Source: Candidatus Coatesiibacteriota bacterium (GTDB lineage: Bacteria > RBG-13-66-14 > B26-G2). From it: a stretch of 6,524 nt of DNA. The notes below the pieces were generated by a model. It searched no databases. It worked only from the letters and a program-made list of their open reading frames with translations, and had not been told where the DNA came from. The position numbers and the translations under genes were made by a program. Below, piece by piece: positions 1-5,649 of the stretch (within the stretch, counting starts at the first letter, position 1; each line of letters starts with the position of its first letter). The stretch covers positions 1-6,524 of the forward strand of contig QMNJ01000089.1 in the NCBI GenBank assembly GCA_003647715.1, read 5' to 3'.

Positions 1-15
1 ACCATATATATTTTG

Positions 16-21
16 TATAAT
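16..21 (+). promoter_or_regulatory. Probable -10 box of the EAL gene
   Basis: A perfect TATAAT hexamer lies at 16-21, inside an AT-rich stretch. Its -35 partner would fall just before the window, so the promoter cannot be fully judged. Transcription would begin near position 28, leaving a leader of about 60 nt before the ATG at 90. It would also place the upstream in-frame ATG at 24 outside the transcript, which supports the later start. Confidence 0.4.
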
Positions 22-80
22 GAATGATAACTGTATGTCTTTCACATATTTTAGATTATCTTATAAATAAACCAACGATT

Positions 81-84
81 GGAG
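81..84 (+). promoter_or_regulatory. Ribosome binding site deciding the EAL gene start
   Basis: GGAG at 81-84 stands 5 nt before the ATG at 90. No comparable site precedes the in-frame ATG at 24. This makes 90 the preferred start. Confidence 0.6.
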
Positions 85-89
85 TTTTT

Positions 90-1403
90 ATGCCTGATAA
101 CGATGAAAAAGAAACCAGCAATTACAGCCTGAAGCTTAAACTTGACTATCTATTAACCGATGTAAACACCCGACTTCCAACCCTATCTGGAGTGATAAGC
201 AAACTGAAGGATGAAATAGAATTGTTCGGAGCGCTGGGTTTTATTGTTGTCAATGTTCCCTCATCTGAAGAGATAGAATCGGTAATAGGGTGGAGTGAAT
301 ATGAGCGTTTCTTGAGGGAGTTTGCAAACATTCTCAAGAAATTCAAGAACTATAATCTGGACACAACCGATATGCTGTTCATCAGGGATGTTCAATCTTG
401 TGAGTTCGTTTACGCCATCTCATTAAAGAAAGAAGGGCAGAGGTCAGTGGCCACCAAGAAACTGGCAGAGATAACGAACTCACTCAAGGAGCACATCAAC
501 TCTGAGATAGAGAAGAACAATATGATAAAGACCGAACCATTAGATATTGAGATTGGCTTCTCGCAGCTTTTGTGCAATCCCTCTATAAGAACCGAAAGGC
601 AGATATATCTCTCTATAGATAAAGCAAGGCAATCGTTAACGCCACAATATCCAAAGCGGGTATTGACAATCAGAAAAGAGCTGTCTGAGGTAATATCAAA
701 GGAACTTATAGAAACCTTATTTCAGCCGATAATCAACTTAAAGAGCAGAGATGTGCTTGGATATGAAGCCCTGAGTAAGGGGACATTAGAATCTACCTTC
801 AACTCCCCAGAAACACTCTTTAATTGGGCAGAGAGGTTGCGGCTAGACCTCCACCTAGACATAATGTGCAGAAAAAAGGCATTTGAGAGAGCAAAATGCA
901 TAATCAAAGAGAAGGATATGCTTTTTTTAAATACAATTCCAAGGAGCATAGATAACCCCGACATCTCACTCAAGAACTTAAAGGACTACCTCAGGGCTTA
1001 TGAGATTGACCCGACCAAAGTGGTTCTTGAACTGACTGAAAGAACTGCTATTGAGAACTACGAATCATTTGAGAAGAACCTCAAATTATTCAGGGGTGTT
1101 GGCTTCAATATAGCCATTGACGATGCAGGGGCGGGCTATGCCAGCTTAAACACCATAGCCCAGCTTAAACCCGAATTCCTAAAGTTTGATATGGCTCTGG
1201 TTCATAACCTCCATAAAGACCCCATCAAACAGGAACTCCTGATAATCCTATTGAATATGGCGGAGAAGATTGGCGCACAGGTAATAGCAGAGGGGATAGA
1301 AACAGAGGAGGAATTAAAGGTGCTATTAAAGTTCGGGGTCAACCTCGGGCAGGGGTATTTCATTGGAAAACCTCAATCATACAAAATGTTTGAGGGAAAT
1401 TAA
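90..1403 (+). CDS. Degenerate GGDEF-EAL protein, probable cyclic-di-GMP phosphodiesterase
   Basis: Predicted cytosolic enzyme of 437 aa hydrolysing cyclic-di-GMP to pGpG; no signal peptide or membrane segment is visible. Residues about 25-190 look like a GGDEF domain: TRLP at 27-30 matches the usual LTxLPN start, and the signature position reads QSCEF (102-106). Loss of both glycines and the acidic residue argues against cyclase activity. The C-terminal EAL domain (about 200-435) keeps the metal and catalytic residues: E226 in the EAL motif, N281 in FLNTIP, E314 in ELTER, D344-D345, K365 in KFD, E401 in AEGIET and Q421 in GQGYFIGKP. Loop 6 reads DDAGAGYAS instead of the common DDFGTGYSS. The start at 90 is chosen for its GGAG site; an ATG at 24 would give 459 aa. 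The receiver gene follows after 1 nt, so the two are probably co-translated. Family call is firm, activity is inferred. Confidence 0.9.
   Translation: MPDNDEKETSNYSLKLKLDYLLTDVNTRLPTLSGVISKLKDEIELFGALGFIVVNVPSSEEIESVIGWSEYERFLREFANILKKFKNYNLDTTDMLFIRDVQSCEFVYAISLKKEGQRSVATKKLAEITNSLKEHINSEIEKNNMIKTEPLDIEIGFSQLLCNPSIRTERQIYLSIDKARQSLTPQYPKRVLTIRKELSEVISKELIETLFQPIINLKSRDVLGYEALSKGTLESTFNSPETLFNWAERLRLDLHLDIMCRKKAFERAKCIIKEKDMLFLNTIPRSIDNPDISLKNLKDYLRAYEIDPTKVVLELTERTAIENYESFEKNLKLFRGVGFNIAIDDAGAGYASLNTIAQLKPEFLKFDMALVHNLHKDPIKQELLIILLNMAEKIGAQVIAEGIETEEELKVLLKFGVNLGQGYFIGKPQSYKMFEGN
1392..1396 (+). promoter_or_regulatory. Ribosome binding site of the receiver gene
   Basis: GAGGG at 1392-1396 lies inside the last codons of the EAL gene, 8 nt before the ATG at 1405. 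It selects 1405 over the longer in-frame ATG at 1363, whose extra 14 residues do not belong to the receiver fold. Confidence 0.6.
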
Positions 1404-1404
1404 T

Positions 1405-1809
1405 ATGTCTGAAAAAGAGAAGAAGAGAATAATCGTAATAGATGACGATGAAGACATAACAAAACTCATATCGCTCATCCTGGAGAATGCTGGTTACGAA
1501 GTAGAAACATCCCTCTCCGCCCATGAAGCACTCAACAAGATATTCACAACTCCATCTTTCAACCTCATAATCCTTGACATTGCGATGCCGGATATGGACG
1601 GTTGGGAGTTTCTTGACATAATAAGGTCCAGGGACGAGACCAACAAGGTTCCGGTGATGATAATCTCTGCGAGGACGGGGATAAGGAGTAAAGCCCTTGC
1701 CATACAAAGAGGAGCACAGGATTTCATAACCAAGCCATTTACCAGGATGGAATTAATCACTAGGGTAGAGAACCTTATCCCTAATAATTTAAGCAACAAA
1801 TTAAATTAA
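1405..1809 (+). CDS. Stand-alone response regulator receiver domain (CheY-like)
   Basis: A 134-aa single-domain receiver, expected to accept a phosphoryl group from a histidine kinase in the cytosol. All family landmarks are present: the acidic pair D13-D14 after the first beta strand, the phospho-acceptor D58 in ILDIAMPDMDGW, the switch residue S88 in IISAR, F107, and K110-P111 in ITKPF. Nothing follows the fold except a short Asn/Lys-rich tail, so there is no DNA-binding or enzymatic output domain. It must act by protein contact or phosphotransfer. The gene begins 1 nt after the stop of the GGDEF-EAL gene, with its ribosome site inside that gene, which suggests coupled expression and that the phosphodiesterase may be its partner. 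No histidine kinase is in the window, so the input signal is unknown. CheY- or Spo0F-like roles cannot be told apart from sequence. Confidence 0.93.
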   Translation: MSEKEKKRIIVIDDDEDITKLISLILENAGYEVETSLSAHEALNKIFTTPSFNLIILDIAMPDMDGWEFLDIIRSRDETNKVPVMIISARTGIRSKALAIQRGAQDFITKPFTRMELITRVENLIPNNLSNKLN

Positions 1810-1835
1810 TCCAGGCATTAAGTCCTGAATAACCA

Positions 1836-2507
1836 TCACTTATATAATGCTTTTACAGACCCCAGAGAGATATTCTCCACTGCATTATAATCGCTAACAA
1901 TACATCTGGTGCAACCACAATAATTCCATGGGTCCCAGTCAGGTTCCCACTCACCATCACGCCAGCTATATGTGCCCGTAGCATACTCATCTGAAAGACC
2001 TATTCCACCAGAGTTTTTATAACCAATGGCAAAACACTCACCCGCATCATACACATAATCATAACTAACATTGACATAAGTCCAATCAGTTATGGGCCAT
2101 CCGGCATCGTTCCAGGTGAAACTTGTCTCATAATTATATTCATCTTCACCCTGATATGGCGGAAGCCCCTCAGCGGGAACATCATTGTATATGACCAATA
2201 TGGTTGGAGAACCAAACCCTGCAAACTTACCCATACAAATTGTAAACTGACCACCCTCAGGCATAGCAAAACTTGCTATCTGGGTTGTTCCCCATCCATC
2301 AGGCGCGCCATAGTATTCCCAACTGCCATCATCATAGGCAAGTTCATAACTGTCTGGCATCAACCTGGATAATGTCTCCCACCTCTTGAGGTCAATCTCT
2401 GAATTACCTATCCATATCGGTTCATCCTTCCCTATTTCGTAGAAGTCAGCATACACAATAGTGAAAAGGAGTAAAAATATTCCAGAGAATATAATCATTA
2501 CTCTCAT
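1836..2507 (-). CDS. Secreted beta-rich protein with a C-terminal cysteine cluster, function unknown
   Basis: A 223-aa exported protein. Residues 1-20 form a signal peptide: short basic start, a hydrophobic run IIFSGIFLLLFTIV, and a V-Y-A cleavage site before D21. The mature part is rich in Asp, Tyr, Trp and Gly, with few Lys and many beta-favouring stretches. The YDDGS motif (58-62) and the later ECFAIGYKNS segment resemble the beta-sandwich module of secreted proteins in FCB-type uncultured bacteria; this is recalled resemblance only. Cysteines occur at 91, 158, 197, 199 and 202, the last three as CGCTRC, so disulfides or metal binding are possible. The C-terminus (AVENISLGSVKALYK) looks like a linker that precedes a sorting domain in longer relatives, but the protein stops there. 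The start at 2507 gives 9-nt spacing to a strong ribosome site; ATG 2513 would add two residues. It converges on the receiver gene with a 26-nt gap. Confidence 0.75.
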   Translation of the reverse strand: MRVMIIFSGIFLLLFTIVYADFYEIGKDEPIWIGNSEIDLKRWETLSRLMPDSYELAYDDGSWEYYGAPDGWGTTQIASFAMPEGGQFTICMGKFAGFGSPTILVIYNDVPAEGLPPYQGEDEYNYETSFTWNDAGWPITDWTYVNVSYDYVYDAGECFAIGYKNSGGIGLSDEYATGTYSWRDGEWEPDWDPWNYCGCTRCIVSDYNAVENISLGSVKALYK

Positions 2508-2516
2508 AGTCATTAT

Positions 2517-2523
2517 CCTCCCT
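2517..2523 (-). promoter_or_regulatory. Strong ribosome binding site of the secreted-protein gene
   Basis: On the minus strand this reads AGGGAGG, an extended Shine-Dalgarno match. It lies 3 nt before the ATG at 2513 and 9 nt before the in-frame ATG at 2507. The second spacing is the usual one, so 2507 is preferred, though both are possible. Confidence 0.6.
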
Positions 2524-2527
2524 GAAT

Positions 2528-2556
2528 AATCTATAATATTACTCTTTTTCTGTCAA
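2528..2556 (-). promoter_or_regulatory. Candidate sigma70-type promoter of the secreted-protein gene
   Basis: On the minus strand a perfect -35 TTGACA (2556-2551) is followed after 17 nt by TAGATT (2533-2528), a 4-of-6 match to the -10 consensus. Transcription would start near 2521, which crowds the ribosome site at the very 5' end of the message. A better -10 hexamer, TATTAT at 2538-2533, is only 12 nt from the -35 box. The -35 is convincing; the exact -10 is not. Confidence 0.4.
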
Positions 2557-2568
2557 TATTTATTAATG

Positions 2569-2597
2569 TTTACAAATCTGTTCATCTTTAATATAAT
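2569..2597 (+). promoter_or_regulatory. Near-consensus sigma70-type promoter of the membrane-complex operon
   Basis: TTTACA at 2569-2574 (5 of 6 to TTGACA) and a perfect TATAAT at 2592-2597 are separated by exactly 17 nt. Transcription would begin about 6-7 nt after the -10 box, near 2603-2605. The ATG of the first operon gene is at 2606, so the transcript would have almost no leader. The -35 box is 12 bp from the divergent -35 box of the secreted-protein gene. Confidence 0.65.
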
Positions 2598-2605
2598 ACA
2601 CCTAA

Positions 2606-3970
2606 ATGTTCTTATTCATTTCAGCAATTCTGTGCCTGCTAACGGGTTTCATAATTATTTTTGTAACCCCTGCCCGATGGTCTATATGGTTAGTCATTGC
2701 TATATTGTTGTTGATACTGGTTCTCAATATTCTAAATCTGGGAACCAGCACAATATTTGAGGCATTCAATCTGGGTTCAGGGAAATACTCATTCTCCCTT
2801 GAGCATAACATCACTTCCTTCATCTTCTCTATAATCTCAATCATCACTGTCCTGCTAATAACAGTATCACTAATCTCAGACGGAAAAGACACTAACGACT
2901 TGGGTCTCTATCTCATAGGGCTGGGTCTTACGCTTGGAGTGATATATACAAACAGAGCATTATATACACTCATATTTCTCTCTACGCTACAGGTGGTGAT
3001 ATATCACCTCGCTTATAAAGGTAGGCGCCTGAGAGACATAGCCAATCTTGACAGTGCCTTTGCCTGGAATATATTCGCTATAATCCTCATAATTACAGGG
3101 CTGTCTATTGACAAAGGTGGTTTTGGTTCCTGGGCTTCATATCCCCTGTCCCTGCCCTCATACACCCTTGGCTCCATCCTCGTGATTATTGGACTGTGCG
3201 GTCTCGCATCCCAACCGCCTTTCCACCGCTGGATGGTTGAGACCACATCAGGAAGACCCCAGAGTTCTGCCCTTGTTGCCTCTGTTTTCGCCCTTCTGCC
3301 TCCCTTCTACCTGATAATGAGCGCAGGAACGACCATACACCCGGCTGGCAAAATTGCTATGACAGTGGGTTCTATTATAGGCATCGCTGGCTTTCTGTCG
3401 TTATCTGCCGCCTCGTTCATTGAGAACAGGATGGACAGGTCTAGCGGTTATATCACATCTGCCCTGATGGGGCTTGCCATATTCATCGCCATGAGGGGCG
3501 AGCCGGTGGCTCATCTGGCGGTATCACTTATCGTCCTGGTCTCTGTCTCAAGATTGATACAATATCTTATAATATCAGCAATGGACAATGCTGGCATTGA
3601 CAGGGATATGAGAAAGACCACCACATTTGTCAATCAGCACCCAATTCTGCTTTTTGGTTTTCTCACCTCGGTATTCTTAATATCCCCCATTCCCGCCCCG
3701 CCAGTAATACCCACCATTCTACAGTCAATATCTGTCGCTACAAAGATAAATCCGCTTCTCTTAATTCTGCTAATTATTGGTCTGTTCTTATATCTCAGCC
3801 ACTTTATCAAACTGTTTGAAACAACTATCGGTGGAAGAAAACAACAAGGAGAGAAAAGAGGGATTCCAAAATCTGTATCCATATCCCTTCTTCTGGCATC
3901 TCTCTTCGGAATTGCTGTGGGATTCTTGCTACTATTACAACCACTGTTGAGGTTATCGTTGAAGGTTTGA
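2606..3970 (+). CDS. NuoL/M/N-MrpA/D-like membrane subunit with atypical TM5, TM7 and TM8 residues
   Basis: A 454-aa integral membrane protein with about 13-14 hydrophobic segments, near the usual size of NuoN/NuoM/MrpD. The family signature is seen at 200-233: LASQPPFHRWM lines up with the canonical KSAQxPFHxWLP, and RPQSSALVAS with PTPVSALLHA. This region holds broken helix TM7 and TM8, the ion-channel core of complex I and Mrp subunits. The key charged residues are absent: the TM7 Lys position is L200, the TM8 Lys position about L231, the SALLH histidine is A225, and the TM5 Glu position falls at about S126. The protein is otherwise intact, so this looks like divergence rather than decay. 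A TAA codon lies directly before the ATG, and no ribosome site precedes it, in keeping with a leaderless start. The next gene begins 2 nt after the stop. Superfamily membership is fairly sure; the exact subunit and ion transport ability are not. Confidence 0.8.
   Translation: MFLFISAILCLLTGFIIIFVTPARWSIWLVIAILLLILVLNILNLGTSTIFEAFNLGSGKYSFSLEHNITSFIFSIISIITVLLITVSLISDGKDTNDLGLYLIGLGLTLGVIYTNRALYTLIFLSTLQVVIYHLAYKGRRLRDIANLDSAFAWNIFAIILIITGLSIDKGGFGSWASYPLSLPSYTLGSILVIIGLCGLASQPPFHRWMVETTSGRPQSSALVASVFALLPPFYLIMSAGTTIHPAGKIAMTVGSIIGIAGFLSLSAASFIENRMDRSSGYITSALMGLAIFIAMRGEPVAHLAVSLIVLVSVSRLIQYLIISAMDNAGIDRDMRKTTTFVNQHPILLFGFLTSVFLISPIPAPPVIPTILQSISVATKINPLLLILLIIGLFLYLSHFIKLFETTIGGRKQQGEKRGIPKSVSISLLLASLFGIAVGFLLLLQPLLRLSLKV
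3961..3965 (+). promoter_or_regulatory. Ribosome binding site deciding the second membrane-subunit start
   Basis: GAAGG at 3961-3965 sits 7 nt before the ATG at 3973. The alternative in-frame TTG at 3967, overlapping the upstream stop as TTGA, would be only 1 nt away, so it is disfavoured. The site lies within the last codons of the preceding gene. Confidence 0.55.
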
Positions 3971-3972
3971 AT

Positions 3973-5643
3973 ATGCATGCTGACCCCATATATACACTGA
4001 TTATAGTCCTACTCATCCTGATGATATTCATAGACACACTGATGAGAAGGCGGAGAGTTGCAGGTATAATATCTCTTACTTCCTCAAGCATTCTCATACT
4101 AACTATCTATAACCTACTCCATCATGAGTTCTCAGACATAATAATTGCGAAAGGTATATTGCTCAATTCGGGGCTGGGCTTCAGATTCCTGACATCTAAC
4201 ATAATATTCTTCTCGCTTCTTACACTGCTATTCATACTATCCAGATTAAGAGACCCAGAAAGTTCAGGTTTCCGTCTCTTGACCCCCTCCTTCGTCTTCA
4301 TTGCCCTCTCTATAATCTCAAAAACCCTATTACAGAATATCACCTTACTGTCAACAGGAATATTTCTCTCCATCCTGTATATCATATTTGAGAAGTCGGA
4401 GGATAAGGGGGCGATAAGAAGAGCGCTTCTCATTCTGGGAGGTTCAGTTGTTCTTATTCTCATCGGGGCGGGTATATCGCTCCACTATTGTCCTGATTTA
4501 ACCATAAGCGGTTTCTACCTTGAGGGGGGTTTTGCCTCTTTCATTGCCACCCTGTTCATTACCATAGCATGCTTGACCCTTATGGGAGTCCCCTTCTGGA
4601 GAAACTGGCTTCCAACCACCAGAGACACCTCGGGACCTCTATCCACCCTTATTGAAACCATGCTTTTCATTGTCGGTGCGTCTATTCTCATCAGCATTGG
4701 AAGGGCAATGGAGAGAACATCTTATATCATAATCGTAGCAAGTATGATTGGGACTCTTCCGGGTGCAATACTCGTCCTCAGGGAGGAGAAGAAGAACATA
4801 ATAACAACAATGAGGGGGACGCTTGGTGCTATTGCAGGTGTGGGTGTTGGTCTCGGCTACTCAGCAACCATAAGAGGAGCCGAAATAATAGTCATCACGG
4901 GCGCAGTTGCGCTACTACTCATGCACATATTCCTCCACTGCAAAGGTAGGTCAGCAAAGGTGATGCTTGTCCTCTCTGCCATCCCCCTTTCATTAGTAGT
5001 CCCCATTGGTGCATTCAGAGGTCTCTCAATGATATACTATGGCATTAGGTTATCAAATACCGTCTTAACTACTATAACCTATATTATACTCACCCTAACT
5101 CAGATAATCCTAATCCTCGGGATATTCAGATTATTCACCTTCAAACAAACAGACGGAGAGGAGAAATCTACGGTCTCGTCGGTTTTGGCGGTTTTCGTTA
5201 TACCACTTGTCTATCTTATTTCCATCTTCACCCGATACATCTCATCAGGTTATTTCTACGGCGGGCATATATACATCTACCCCACATCCGAGTTCATCCC
5301 CATATTCAATCTATCAGGGCACCTATTGATACCTCTCATTGGGGCAGTAGCAGGCATCATACTCGTCATTGTCTCAGTGAGAGACATTAAATCGCTGAGA
5401 GATGGCGAGCATTTCATAACCAGAGCCCCCTTTGTTAGTCCCCTGTTATCAATGCGGGAGGCAGAATACTTTGACCTATACAATATTGTTTATTCAGTTA
5501 TTCGTGTAATGGCATTTGTATTTATGGACTTACTTAACTATCTAATCCTCATCATTGAAAAGCCATTTATATACTTCATTTATGTTTTAACTTCTATATT
5601 TAAATCAATATTGCCAGAATATAAGAACAGTCAGGATGAGTGA
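3973..5643 (+). CDS. NuoL/HyfB-like membrane subunit with atypical proton-channel residues
   Basis: A 556-aa polytopic membrane protein with roughly 16 hydrophobic segments. The core signature is visible at about 202-230: TLMGVPFWRNWLP corresponds to KSAQxPFHxWLP, and GPLSTLIET to PTPVSALLHA. As in the preceding gene the charged residues are missing: the TM7 Lys position is T202, the TM8 Lys position about V234, the TM5 Glu position about G129; the SALLH histidine is E228. It also has one extra residue in PFWRNWLP. The tail, from about residue 465, contains a polar segment, then EYFDLYN (498-504), then two more hydrophobic helices. This resembles the extended C-terminus of NuoL/HyfB-type subunits, where a FDxxY-like element precedes extra helices. 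It follows the first membrane subunit by 2 nt and precedes the third by 6 nt, so the three form one operon. NuoL-like identity is likely; NuoM/MrpD-like is an alternative. Confidence 0.78.
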   Translation: MHADPIYTLIIVLLILMIFIDTLMRRRRVAGIISLTSSSILILTIYNLLHHEFSDIIIAKGILLNSGLGFRFLTSNIIFFSLLTLLFILSRLRDPESSGFRLLTPSFVFIALSIISKTLLQNITLLSTGIFLSILYIIFEKSEDKGAIRRALLILGGSVVLILIGAGISLHYCPDLTISGFYLEGGFASFIATLFITIACLTLMGVPFWRNWLPTTRDTSGPLSTLIETMLFIVGASILISIGRAMERTSYIIIVASMIGTLPGAILVLREEKKNIITTMRGTLGAIAGVGVGLGYSATIRGAEIIVITGAVALLLMHIFLHCKGRSAKVMLVLSAIPLSLVVPIGAFRGLSMIYYGIRLSNTVLTTITYIILTLTQIILILGIFRLFTFKQTDGEEKSTVSSVLAVFVIPLVYLISIFTRYISSGYFYGGHIYIYPTSEFIPIFNLSGHLLIPLIGAVAGIILVIVSVRDIKSLRDGEHFITRAPFVSPLLSMREAEYFDLYNIVYSVIRVMAFVFMDLLNYLILIIEKPFIYFIYVLTSIFKSILPEYKNSQDE

Positions 5644-5649
5644 AAAACC

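Noticed and set aside
24..89. Earlier in-frame ATG at 24 for the GGDEF-EAL gene.
   Set aside because: It has no ribosome site and lies before the likely transcription start, while the ATG at 90 has a well-spaced GGAG.
1811..1827. Possible terminator hairpin (CAGG...CCTG) in the 26-nt gap between the convergent genes.
   Set aside because: Only four base pairs with an 8-nt loop and no following T-run on either strand.
2592..2597. Archaeal TATA-box reading of the AT-rich promoter, raised by leaderless transcription and AGA/AGG codon use.
   Set aside because: The -35/-10 pair with 17-nt spacing, the strong Shine-Dalgarno sites and the GGDEF/EAL protein point to a bacterium.
2995..3008. A perfect 14-bp palindrome, GGTGATATATCACC, inside the first membrane-subunit gene.
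   Set aside because: It lies within conserved-looking coding sequence (VVIYHL), and one such palindrome is expected by chance about every two or three windows of this size. No second copy was seen.
3967..3972. TTG start overlapping the stop of the first membrane-subunit gene.
   Set aside because: GAAGG is only 1 nt away from it but ideally spaced for the ATG at 3973.
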